DNA of 64,000 nucleotides from Lasiosphaeria ovina (taxonomy: Eukaryota > Ascomycota > Sordariomycetes > Sordariales > Lasiosphaeriaceae), in assembly GCA_033439765.1 (NCBI GenBank), contig JAULSN010000001.1, forward strand, positions 8,370,001 through 8,434,000, given 5' to 3'. Positions 32,144 to 42,207 of this stretch are shown here, one piece after another. A model generated the notes under the pieces. The model had not been told where the DNA came from, searched no databases, and was given only the letters and a program-made list of their open reading frames with translations. A program made the position numbers and the translations under genes. The first letter of the stretch is position 1. Each line of letters opens with the position of its first letter.

Positions 32144-32551
32144 ATGACGGTGGAGAAGACTTGCAAGCGTGCGCAACCGCAACACAAAGAGACCGGCGAG
32201 GAACACCAACCCGCGAAGCGGAACAAGACTACTTTATCAGCACCTGCGCCGCGGCCGCTGCCACGAGCCACTCACCAAAGCGCCCAAACCACCTCGGCCC
32301 CGGCACATAGCGTTGGCGCGGCGGCCGGGCCTCGCAAGGAGACTGTGGCGCAGAACCCGCCAGCCATGCTGCCTGTCAACACTCCAGGCCGGCCCCCCCG
32401 AGACAACCAGGCGCGGAGCAAGAAGCCAGCGCCGGCGAGGCAACGCAGACCAGTCACGGGCCGCGGCGAACGGAGGGACGCCGGTAAGATGACCGATTGG
32501 GGGCCACTGCGCCACAGCGCACGCCTGGCCGCTCGGGCGCAAGGCGGGTAG
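32144..32551 (+). CDS. Possible basic Pro/Ala/Arg-rich protein, 135 residues
   Basis: An open frame from ATG 32,144 to TAG 32,549-32,551 lies in DNA of normal CpA content directly after the RIP-mutated block. It is rich in Pro, Ala, Arg, Lys and Gln, and ends RHSARLAARAQGG. It has no domain and could be a disordered nuclear protein, a gag-like relic or a chance frame in GC-rich DNA. No splice signals are needed. Confidence 0.3.
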   Translation: MTVEKTCKRAQPQHKETGEEHQPAKRNKTTLSAPAPRPLPRATHQSAQTTSAPAHSVGAAAGPRKETVAQNPPAMLPVNTPGRPPRDNQARSKKPAPARQRRPVTGRGERRDAGKMTDWGPLRHSARLAARAQGG

Positions 32552-34748
32552 GGTTCAGGCAAGCGGCGAATTTGCTTTGGCAACCCAGACAACGAGCTCC
32601 GAATTGTGAGGAGGGGTGGCTCAGATTGCGCCTATACGCTATTGTCACGAAGCAGGTTGGCATCGGGAATGAGGTTCACAGTGGCCCAGAAAGCGCGTCC
32701 TGTATGCACAGTGGCGCAGCCGGCGCCACACGTGGTCACCCCTCGCCACAAGCCTGAAATGCAGCTATAAAACGGCACATCACGTTTCAAACCCGAGCCA
32801 AGCGTTGATAAAACGGGACTGTCAGTTATTAGCCAATCAAAAGCCTCCCTCAAGCAACCGAATATACTATAGTATAAGCCTCACTTCCCTTTACCTATCC
32901 TCTCGTTGTTCTCTCCACCTCACCAGCTCATAACCTATCCCTCACTCTTTCCTACTGTCGAGCATCACATTGCTCCTACTTTTACCTTTTCCACTGCTCG
33001 GGTATCAGGGGGTCTTCTTCCATTCCCCCAAGCCACCGTAAGTCGGAAGTCCCTTAGTTGGAAATGCTATTCTGGCCTCTGCTAATAACGCCATCCAAGC
33101 TTCTTCCATTAATCGGCAAAGTCGAGCCAATATCCGGCGCTATTCCATTGTGCTGCTAAACTATCCCGGACTTACATTTTGCATTAGGGTCTACTATCTC
33201 GGCCACCTGACACGCACTCGCCGGTCTCCGACCCTGTCTATTCCGTATGATACCTCCCTCACGCTACCCACCCCACCCTTGAGGACACACAGCGTGATAT
33301 CGGCGGTGATCTCGGGGCCATCTTGTCATACAGGGCGAGTCACAGGTGTACCGCGGATTGTGTTGGTATATATCATATAGGCAGTCAAGGAGTCTTTTCT
33401 CAACCTTGAGGCTTGTCGATCCCCCTCAACCTTCCACAAGCGGTAATGTCGGATATGAACGACGAGTACAGGCCCGGTAAGAGGCAAGGGGTAGGGGTTT
33501 CGGAGCTGACGTCGCCTCCTGTTTTGGGTGGCTCGTAAACCAGGCCAGAGGCCCTCGATCCGATACATAACAGCCAGTCTCGAGTCAACGGCAAGGCAGA
33601 TATAACCTCTCACTAGGGAGATTTGGGCCCCGCAAGGCAGATCGGTTAGATCTCGTCTCGTCACTGGTCGAGTCGAAAGTAGCATTGGAAGAAGGGCGCG
33701 TAATCCGTCCCAGAGTCACCGAAGGAGAGGAAGGACCCAGGCGCTTGCATGGCACAGGCTTGGCCATCTTGGCTAGTCTTCGGTGATGTCCAGGCCATGC
33801 ACATACAGTCTGATTAAGGATTGAATCTACAGCTTGCACAGACAGCGTCACATAGCACACATCTTCTGGAGTTGTCTGATCCGCTTAGGCAGCCGTATGA
33901 GTGGCGAAGATACGATGGACAGATGGACAGTCACTCTCCGCCAGAGCAAGGCAAGAGCCGATGACCGTCATTTGAAGGCTTTCGAATTCGATGGAAAGAC
34001 CAGGATGGCAGACGGTGGACGGGGAGATTTCGCCCCCACCCCTTCATGTAACGGGAAGGACGGACTCGTTGGAGCTGTTGTGGTCAGGTCAACCTAGTCT
34101 GTCTGGCTCGGCGGTTGGATCAGGTTCTGAGGCACATGATTGGACCAAGATTTGGACTCTCAGATATACATCGATGCCCGGGTGCTAGCACCGTTTCGAG
34201 GCGTGAGATGAGTCAATCTTCGGTCGAGATGAGGAAACCCAAGAAGACCGTTGTCGTACTTCCATCTAGATGCAGCTTGTTGCCGCTCTAAGCACGAGCA
34301 GTCACAAGGGAGCGCGTTGCCACATCCCGTCAGGCAGACGAACTCGGATCAGCCAGGGTCGCATACTGGCTTAGGCTCCCTTATTGCGCTCCAGACTGCT
34401 ACAATAAAAGCAATATAAGATGTTGTATTGGCGCTGTCGGCGCTGTCGGTGGCTGAAATTGGAGGGCAGGCTGAACGTCACCCCGATCAGAGTGTTGGTT
34501 GGGCCGTCAACAGCGCCAGTACCTGCCCAGGTTCTTTCTCTCCCGTGAAATCATACTCTTGGCTAGCTCTTGAGCACTTCATAAGCCGGATATCGAAGCC
34601 ATACCGGCAGAGGAAGGACGAGTTCAGGGAACGAGCGTGTTGAATACTGAGCGGTCACGCGAGACCCTTGAAGAAGACGAGCAAGCAACAGCTCGACGAC
34701 CTCCCCCATCCACACCGCCCACCATGAGTACCCTTAAGAGCAATCAAT
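32552..34748. other. Non-coding or unrecognised stretch with promoter-like sequence
   Basis: At 32,760-32,990 there are TATA-like elements (TATAAAACGG; CTATAGTATAAGCC) followed by a long CT-rich leader, like a fungal promoter and 5' UTR, but no matching coding frame follows. The rest shows only short open frames. About 34,400-34,420 (ACAATAAAAGCAATATAAG) may be the promoter of the carrier gene. Confidence 0.4.
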
Positions 34749-35832
34749 ATGGGCAAGAAGAAGTCCACCTCCGCCGCGGTCAACCTGATTAGTATGTCAC
34801 CGCCCCATTCACCATCCCCTCACCCCCAATCCACTCCCACCAAACTAACCCACCTCCTCACCAGCCGGCGGCGGCGCAGGCATGATGGAAGCCCTCGTCT
34901 GCCACCCCCTCGACACCATCAAAGTCCGCATGCAGCTCTCCCGCCGCGGCCGCCAACCAGGCACCAAAGCCCGCGGCTTCATCGGCACCGGCGCGGCAAT
35001 CATCAAGCGTGAAACGCCCCTCGGCCTGCAGGCCTCGGCGCCGTCCTAACAGGCATCGTCCCCAAGATGGCCATCCGCTTCTCCTCCTTCGAGAATTACA
35101 AGTAGTGGCTCTCCGACCCCCCTCGCCATCACCTCCAAGGCCATCTTCCTCGCTGGGTTGTCAGCGGGTGTCACTGAAGCAGTGGCGGTCGTCACCCCCA
35201 TGGAGGTGATCAAGATCCGCCTGCAGGCGCAGCAGCACAGCATGAGCGACCCGACGGACGTGCCGAAGTGTCGGAATGCGGGGCACGCGCTGTTCACTGT
35301 CGTGAGGGAGGAGGGTTTCGGGGCGCTGTATAGGGGCGTGAGTCTCACGGCGCTGAGGCAGGGGACGAACCAGGCTGCGAACTTCACGGCGTATACGTAC
35401 TTCAAGGAGCAGCTGTACAACTACCAGCCGGAATATGTGGGGGGCACGCTGCCGGGGTATCAGACGACGTTGATTGGGCTTGTATCTGGTGCGATGGGCC
35501 CGTTTAGCAATGCGCCGATTGATACAATCAAGACGTGGTTGCAGAAGACGCCGGCGCAGGAGGGGGTGAGTGCGCTGCAGAGGATTACGAGGATTGCAGG
35601 GGATATGTTTAGGTGAGTTTTAACTGGGATTGAGTGATGTGATTTGTGGATTTGAGGCTAATGTACGTGTGATGATAGGCAAGAGGGTGTCAGTGCTTTC
35701 TACAAGGGCGTCACGCCCCGTGTTATGCGGGTTGCCCCTGGGCAGGCTGTGACGTTTACGGTGTATGAGTTCCTCAAGGCTAAGCAGGAGAAGAGCAAGT
35801 TGGTTGGTGGTGGTGTTGAGTACTCGGAGTGA
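34749..35832 (+). pseudogene. SFC1: Succinate/fumarate-type mitochondrial carrier, broken
   Basis: Three exons are visible: 34,749-34,791; 34,865-35,612; 35,679-35,832, with introns of 73 and 66 nt. The product would be a six-helix mitochondrial carrier with three signatures: CHPLDTIKVRMQLSRR, VVTPMEVIKIRLQAQ and NAPIDTIKTWLQKTP (Px[DE]xx[KR]x[KR]), and the SFC1-type words VPKMAIRF and APGQAVTFTVYEFLK. It exchanges cytosolic succinate for fumarate in relatives. Faults: about 4 nt lost at 35,027-35,032 (between ETPLG and LGAVLTG), TAG 35,103-35,105 (Gln expected in FENYKQW), and a second indel at about 35,115-35,128 that restores the frame. The third signature has Trp where Arg is usual (CGG to TGG). 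This is a decayed paralogue. Confidence 0.85.
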
Positions 35833-36556
35833 TCTGGAGAAGGGACGGAACAAAACATGTGCAAGGCGGACACATGAGCGGCCTTGATGATTGATGTTTG
35901 GGTCTGCATTGGGAGATGTACATACTACACGTTTGAAATTGCATTGCAAGGTAGCATCGGACTGCATTGCTTCTATACTGTTTTGGGACACGGTACCCAT
36001 TCCGCACGGGTTTACCCATTTTTCTAGGATATCGTATATCGAGCAAGAGTCATCAACAATACCGTCCCATCCCATGTTTCATCAAACCACCATGTCCCAA
36101 ATCACTCACCTGCCCGGCCTCTTGGGCCGACTAAACGCCTTCTTCGCCTCCACCTTCGGATGCAAATCTTCCAGCACGCTATCCTCCAATATCTCACTCG
36201 GCTCCTCCACCTCGAATCTCTTGTCCCGCCGTGGTCGTAGGGACACTGGGTAGCCTGAGTACTCGTGGCGGCTAACAAAACAACGTAATCATGACTGGCT
36301 TTTTGAGTCGCAGGACATGATCCGCTCCCTGAAATGCAGAGTAGCTAGCAATGCTGAATTTGATCCTTCCAACCCCTGGATAGTGTTGGCATGTGACCGC
36401 CGTGGCTCAGGGGTCGAATATTCAGGGCTCTCTGTTTCCCAATAGCAAAACTTGTGCCTAGCAAAAGTGCCTGGAAAGTAGCAACGCTCATTTACTGCTG
36501 TGTTGTTAAACGCCATCACTGTCAGCAAGCCTGTCGAGTCGTTTTGCTGTCTGAGA
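35833..36556. other. Intergenic, nothing firm
   Basis: A 60-codon frame at 36,074-36,253 (plus) has a Ser-rich C-terminus but no motif and no support. No repeats are seen. Confidence 0.4.
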
Positions 36557-36967
36557 TCATGTCCAATAATCTGGGTTGGTAGGAACCCCATCCTCATATT
36601 TGCTTTCACCTCTGTTCCTATCCAACACAGTCCCGGGAAATACAAAACCCGGCGGGGGCGGTGTGAGCTCCCCAACATTCATCTTCATCAACCTGGCCGC
36701 CACTCCATCTTCTTCTCCATCCAGCCTTTGGATTCCAGACACGCTCACCGTGCCCTCCACGGGCACACATTTCGCCACAACTCGACTCCTGACAGGACTG
36801 GTCATCAGCGCCTTCAATATCGGCCTGAGCGCCTGTTCCTCCATCAATACTCCCGCCGCATCAATCGCTACGCCCATGTTTTCCCGCTGCGTCTCCCCAC
36901 GCTCGTACCAAGAAGCGCCGGCCAGTATCGCGTATACGCACGTGTCGATCGATGATCCGTTATTTCA
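36557..36967 (-). other. Unrecognised minus-strand ORF remnant
   Basis: On the minus strand a frame is open from about 36,967 to the TAG near 36,557. It reads well as protein (IDTCVYAILAGASWYERGE, MGVAIDAAGVLMEEQALRPI, SRVVAKCVPVEGTVSVSG) with G/C-ending codons. No start codon is seen at its 5' end, the first ATG being at 36,877. A GTACTG-like donor could end an exon after PGFVFP. I could not assign it; the overlapping plus-strand frame looks like its shadow. Confidence 0.35.
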
Positions 36968-37051
36968 ATCCTTATGTTTTCTTTGTACAGACTTTTGCTG
37001 ATCGAGAAAGTCAACTGGTGTACTGAATTGTCCGTGCCTGCTGTCGTGACA

Positions 37052-37834
37052 TCAAAGAAATCCTGCGCCGCGTCCGCTCTCATCTTCGAGTTCAGATGAG
37101 AGACTTGACACCTCCGCCTTGAAAAGTCCCTCGTCTTGTGTTTCTTTATATTTCTCAAAGTCGATCATCTTTGTCCAGCCGTCACCGACCATGAAATTAT
37201 GCCGATTGACGTCGCCGTGGAGAAGCCCCAGTCGATGGAGGCGCCCTAAGACCTCGGTGCAGCGGGCTCGATGCTCGATGCTAGCAGATTTGCCGTGCAA
37301 CTTTTCAAGAACGAACCCAATTATACGGCCTTGCTCAACAACATGTCCTAGGAACTGGGGGCCAATGTCGGTATCCTGAAGAAGGCGATACACGTGCCCT
37401 TCTTGCTCAATGCGCGGGATCTCCCACTCAAATCGCGCGATTTTTGCGATAACGGTCGACTGGGGCGCCTCTTGGCCCTTTCGGGTGCACTCAGACACAT
37501 TCATCGTCAACCTTTGGACCCTTTTGAGTGCCAGGCAGTCGACCTGCTCGGGGTGCCAGATCTCCTTGACCCCCTGCAGTGGGCGGTTTTCTAGAACAAA
37601 CTGTAGCTGCGGGCTTCCCGGATTGCGCGAAACACGGGCGACAGTCCATCCATCATCCTCGTATGGGAGAGGTGGGAGTGAATACAGCGGCAAGCAAAGC
37701 TCGTCAGAGTTGAAGGTACCGCGTGTGACGACGACGTATTTGACTTTATCGTTGTAGCGGATCCGAAAGTAGCTATCATCCCTCGTCGAGGTCTCCATAG
37801 AGAGAACCTCTGGGGAAGGCGGTTTCGAGTCCAT
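37052..37834 (-). CDS. Fungal kinase-like protein (HGDVN/DFE type)
   Basis: 260 residues from ATG 37,834; the frame is open further upstream only through a TTG. The N-terminal domain has RDDSYFRIRYNDKVKYVVV. The kinase-like part contains VIAKIARFEWEIPRIEQEG (candidate lysine), RIIGFVLEKLHGK, the catalytic loop RLGLLHGDVNRHNFMV and KMIDFEKYKETQ in place of DFG. It ends LEDESGRGAGF. This pattern is shared with a large fungal family of lipopolysaccharide-kinase-like proteins that databases often mislabel as alpha-galactosidase A precursor. Substrate unknown. Single exon, intact. Confidence 0.8.
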   Translation of the reverse strand: MDSKPPSPEVLSMETSTRDDSYFRIRYNDKVKYVVVTRGTFNSDELCLPLYSLPPLPYEDDGWTVARVSRNPGSPQLQFVLENRPLQGVKEIWHPEQVDCLALKRVQRLTMNVSECTRKGQEAPQSTVIAKIARFEWEIPRIEQEGHVYRLLQDTDIGPQFLGHVVEQGRIIGFVLEKLHGKSASIEHRARCTEVLGRLHRLGLLHGDVNRHNFMVGDGWTKMIDFEKYKETQDEGLFKAEVSSLSSELEDESGRGAGFL

Positions 37835-38959
37835 GCTTGCGACTCGGGTGGAGGATGGTGGTTGATGAGCTGGGCTGGGCTGGCGTAACCAAAGGAAGAA
37901 CAAAATTGAAGGATTTGCTCGGGGTGTGACTTCGTGAGAAGGAAAAGCGGCTGGTCTTGGAAGTAGAGGAGAGAATATTACCTATGCGATCAGTATGACC
38001 GTAGAATTCGAACCTGTACACAGTATTGCCTGGTGTCATGCAGAGGAGGAAATACTGGTGGTTGTGGGTGCCGAGAAGTGGAACTACAGTTGTGGGCGGC
38101 GTACAAACAGCCCTGCGCATTCGCGATCGTGCGGCAGATTGCGGCCCGACGGAGGCGTGGAGGCGATCCCGGTACGAGCGGAACATGGTCCAACGCAACA
38201 AGGTCTCCAGTCTATCGTCCAGCTAAGCCGACCCGTCGTCAGCAATGTAGTGGATCTGCGGCCATGGGGTGATGCGAAGGGTTTTGACGTGGGTGGAGGA
38301 CGAGGTGGGAGATGGGCCGAGGGTGAGGGCTGCGGTAAAGACGCGTGCATGGCGATTGCCTTGTTGCAAGGCGTCGTGGACTGGAAAGGAAATCCCGCCA
38401 ATGCATTCGCATTACTCTGTGGCCTCACCTGGGAAAATGGTCCGACGGCATGGGAAAATATTTGTCTGACGGCGGCGGTACCTCCTGCGTAGCCATTGTC
38501 CAACAGCTAGCGGGGTCCTCCCGATGGGTCGCCATGTCGACAACTAAGCCGCTTGCTTTCGTCCCATGACTACATGCACGAGCTTCACCCGGAATCGTGG
38601 CCAACCAATCGGATTGCCTACGAAACGCGCCAATAGGTGACTCACGGGTCGGTGGCTTGCTGGGTGGCCGAACAGTCGAGGGGCTTTCCCGGTGTAACCC
38701 GCTGGCTACTCCTTCCGAGAAGTCTACATGTGGGATCCAATCATCGCGCGGCCCGTTGACAGACCCCCGGAGGCTGAATGATTGGATTCAATGCATGCTC
38801 GCTCAAACTTCAGGCCTGCTGCCTGGAGCGGAACCCGACAATGTCGCCCCAGGCGGCCCACAGAGACCCAGCTGCACGTCGTTTCCGCCGGCGTCTCTCC
38901 TGCAGCCACTGCAGCCACTGCAGCATCCGCTCGCGGTTGGTGTGGGTCTTCGCACTAGG
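37835..38959. other. Intergenic, nothing recognised
   Basis: Overlapping open frames occur on both strands at 37,990-38,500 (up to 165 codons) with no motif; they contradict one another and I support none. The dense overlap reflects GC-rich DNA. Confidence 0.45.
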
Positions 38960-39943
38960 TCAGGACATTCCCAACGACTGCATCTCCTGGCTTCGCGCGG
39001 CTGGTCCGGGTCTCCGGCGTGATGTTCGTTTGGCCACCCCCACCAATAGGGGCTCCCCACGGCGCCCATTCCATGATGACCGATTGCTCCTCTGGCCCTT
39101 CCTTTCGTCAGTAGACCTTGCAGACTTGACAGACCCTCGACGCCTGGTTCCTGTCTGTGCTGGTGGATCGGGAGGGGCATTCCGTGACGGAACTGCTGTT
39201 GGCCATGGCTGTACAGTTGTATCCTCTAGTACAGGCCGAGGAACTCCGCGGAAGATGGCTATGTCTCCCGTTTGCGTCCAGTCCATGGGGCTAGGCAGTG
39301 CGGAATTTCCCGTCATGGACTGGTTTGCTTCTTGCTGCATAGAGAGCCCCAAGCTCGTCCAGCCGACATTAGCTTGCGGTTGGGACGGGATGTGAGCCGG
39401 CCGGTTGAAGGTGTCCAGGAGCTCTCGGGCTGAAAATCGATGTTCGGCGTTGTCGGCGACTATGGGTGCGTAGGGAGATGCGTGTTCGTTGAGGAGCGAA
39501 CGGAGCTCTTGGTGCCATTGCTCCCAATATGGCCATTTGCTCGCTCTCTCCGTCTCGGGTGGGAGTTCCACCAAACACTCCACGACGGTTGCGCCGAGCC
39601 CGTAGATGTCGACCTCGGGTGTCTGCCCACCGCTCAATCGAACCTCAGGCGCTACATACCAGCAGGATCCAACCATAGTCGTTGATGTGTCGACAATCTT
39701 TGCGATGCCGAAGTCAGTCAAGAGGAACTTGTCGCCTCGGTAGAGGATGTTTGCAGGCTTTATGTCTCGGTGAATGATTGGTGGGTCTCGCGTGTGGATG
39801 AAATCGAGGGCGTCCAAGATCTGGGACAACATCCTATCGGTCGTGGCCGCCAACGCAGCTCGCACCAACTCCGGCCCGACGTCTTTTTCCTTCTGCCTCT
39901 CTCGTCGTAGTAATCCGTAAAGGCTGCCTTCGTAGAGAGGCAT
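38960..39943 (-). CDS. Ser/Thr protein kinase C-lobe, N-lobe missing
   Basis: 327 residues from ATG 39,943. The frame begins IEIFMPLYEGSLYGLL just at the kinase hinge, then LSQILDALDFIHTRDPPIIH, the catalytic loop HRDIKPANILY, DFGIAKIV, the activation-segment end SCWYVAPEVRLSGGQ and the helix F region DIYGLGATVVECLV. The C-terminal tail (about residues 190-327) is Pro/Ser/Arg-rich and disordered. The glycine-rich loop and the VAIK lysine are absent. The upstream frame closes at a TGA about 110 bp before the ATG and no N-lobe exon was seen up to 41 kb. Either the gene is truncated or it encodes a half-kinase. Confidence 0.7.
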   Translation of the reverse strand: MPLYEGSLYGLLRRERQKEKDVGPELVRAALAATTDRMLSQILDALDFIHTRDPPIIHRDIKPANILYRGDKFLLTDFGIAKIVDTSTTMVGSCWYVAPEVRLSGGQTPEVDIYGLGATVVECLVELPPETERASKWPYWEQWHQELRSLLNEHASPYAPIVADNAEHRFSARELLDTFNRPAHIPSQPQANVGWTSLGLSMQQEANQSMTGNSALPSPMDWTQTGDIAIFRGVPRPVLEDTTVQPWPTAVPSRNAPPDPPAQTGTRRRGSVKSARSTDERKGQRSNRSSWNGRRGEPLLVGVAKRTSRRRPGPAARSQEMQSLGMS

Positions 39944-42207
39944 GAAGATTTCGATGTTCTGGCCGATCCTATATAAATAGGCAACCTGGCGGCACGAACC
40001 TTGAGGTGCTTGTGATTTGAGACTGGCGGCCTGATTTCATGCCCTGATTCGAAGCGTTAGCTCCAGGCTGCCCCTAATCCAGACAACGACGGCTCCGCTT
40101 GTCCGTAAAGTGCCCATTCGTTGGACGGATTCTTCTTGGCTACGTGACAAGGCGCACGCCACGCTCGGACATCGGATCCAGCTCTGGAGAATGGTTTATG
40201 AAACCTTCCTATACCTGTTGGTGATCACCCAACTTGACCAACCGACTACGGCAGCTGAAGAGCTGACACCATATGCCCGATGCCCGCCCAGGCAGCCACC
40301 TCGTTGCGATGCTAGATCAAGCCGCTTCCTTCCCGCTTCCTTCCGCATCGTGGGAATCCAGCGCTTGCCTGCTCTTCCTAGCGGCTGAGAAACGTGCTCT
40401 CTTCACCGGTTGTCGAGGGGTTTTGATCCAATATTAAGCGTGCCTCGGGCGCTCGACGTTCTAGAGCTTCTATTTCGGTCATCTAGTCAGTCAGATTTGA
40501 TGGCCAGAGATGCCTGGGAGAGTGACGCATTACCTTGTTTCCATGAGACAGCTTCGGTCCCAAATGCCGACGCTGGCAGCGCGTTGGCTATCTGAGCGGC
40601 GTGCGGCAATTTTACCATTAGCCGGGATACGTGCGATCGAAGCCAGAGGAAATTAAAGGAATGAGGGGGAAGGAGGAAAGGCAGAATCGAGGCGAAGGGG
40701 CGAAAGGGCGAAGGGGCATGGAAGGTACTTATCGTGAACATCCGACCTCGCGGTCCAGCAGCCAGTACGCGGAGGGCCGGGTCAAGGGACAAAAGTTAGG
40801 CCCGTGCGCCGGGTTCTAATTGGCGGAGTGGGCGGCCGGGTGGAGCGAGGCCGACCAGTCAGAAACCGGAAGCCTCGACAGCAACACACGTCTTACGTAC
40901 GTAGGTAGCTCACCTTCACCTTCTGGCCCTCTCCTCTGCTGTCTCCGAGCTTGTCGCCGAGCTTGTCGCCGAAAGGGAAAGGGAAAAAAAAAAGGGTCAG
41001 CTTAGCTCCGAACTGCACAACTCTTCGTAACGCCGACTGAGTTGCGACGAGATCGTCGGTTTGTTTGTTCGTTGAATGCAAACCGGCCTTCTGTTGGCAG
41101 TTGTCCCCTTGTCAGCGACGAACCCCCCATCTCGGCTCGGACAAAACGTGTGAGTAAGAGTTGGTTCGGTTACCAAGAATAACAAACCAACCTTTCCGTG
41201 GCTCGGTAACACGAGAAGAGACTCTTGGAAGCGTTAGCTTTGCTATCGCGTGCATCTCTGTACACGTTGTACTGGGACTGTACGTCAACAGCACATATGA
41301 TGTGTATCCTTACCCACATACCTAGAGAAGCAATGAGGTTCATCAGGTATTTGACTCCGCGGCTCGGACTAATCCACCAAGTTGCCTCCTCGCACTCCGT
41401 GACGGGAATAAAACTTGATTCTGTGTTAGCTACCACGGGATCTACTAAAGTACAGCAGGTTAGTTAGAGAAATAAGATAGGCCATTCAAACACAAAATCC
41501 GAGCGTCGACGTGTGTGGTGGGTTCGGATCCCAGCAGACGAGCCAATAATGGGCAGATATTGGGTTCCAGAACCTTTTTGCTGTTGTGTAAGATGCACAC
41601 ACATGACAACTAGGTAGGTTAGTAGCAGCAGCAACTCTTCCCAACTAGGCTACGGCGCAGGCTCAGTCAGTACCCCATGCCCGCCGCTGCCGCTTGTTCC
41701 TTGCACACCACGCGCGCGCCATGCCGGGGGGCGGCGGAGCGCGGTCGGAGATAGAACCGAACCAAAAAAACACGAAGGCCGGGGTGTCGCCGGGGGGTGG
41801 GTGGAAGGGTGGGTTGGCCAGATGCGGGCAGCAACAAGGATCGATCCAAGAACGCCAATAAAAGGTTGGCACTATCCCCGCGTTCCTGTTTGCATTAGCT
41901 CTAGCTTTCTTGGTGGATGTCCATAGCTAAAAGAAGACAAGAGTTGAAAAGGCGGCGGCATCCCTCTCGCCGTTATTTGACGACGACACATCAGGTGAAT
42001 CTCATCGGCACCTGACCTGACCTGACTTCCAGTTGCAAAGTTAGCAAACCAAAAAAACACAACCACATCTACAATTGGACGGGGGCCACAAGCCTTTTTT
42101 CTCTTCCCCTCACACTCTCACAGACACACACCCTGTATCTGGCCTGCTCAGAGGTGTACCATACCGGTGTGCAGCCAGCCAAGGCTTTCCCCCCTTTGGC
42201 CCTTGAA
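39944..42207. other. Border between accessory block and core genome
   Basis: No supported gene. Small A-rich and G/A-rich stretches occur (40,670-40,720; 40,970-40,995). The 42,090-42,207 part is a CT/CA-rich leader of the MFS gene. To the left nearly every gene is broken or accessory; to the right genes are housekeeping and intact. Confidence 0.5.

Noticed and set aside
35020..35130. Explaining the SFC1 frame breaks by an intron
   Set aside because: The two shifts are about 90 bp apart and the sequence between them is conserved carrier coding text, so splicing would delete a membrane segment; the TAG lies within it.
36576..37001. Plus-strand 141-codon frame
   Set aside because: Overlaps the better protein-like minus-strand remnant; Ser/Pro/Thr-rich with no motif.
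38084..38503. Minus-strand frame and the overlapping plus-strand frames at 37,990-38,500
   Set aside because: Several mutually overlapping frames of similar size with no motif or start context; none favoured.
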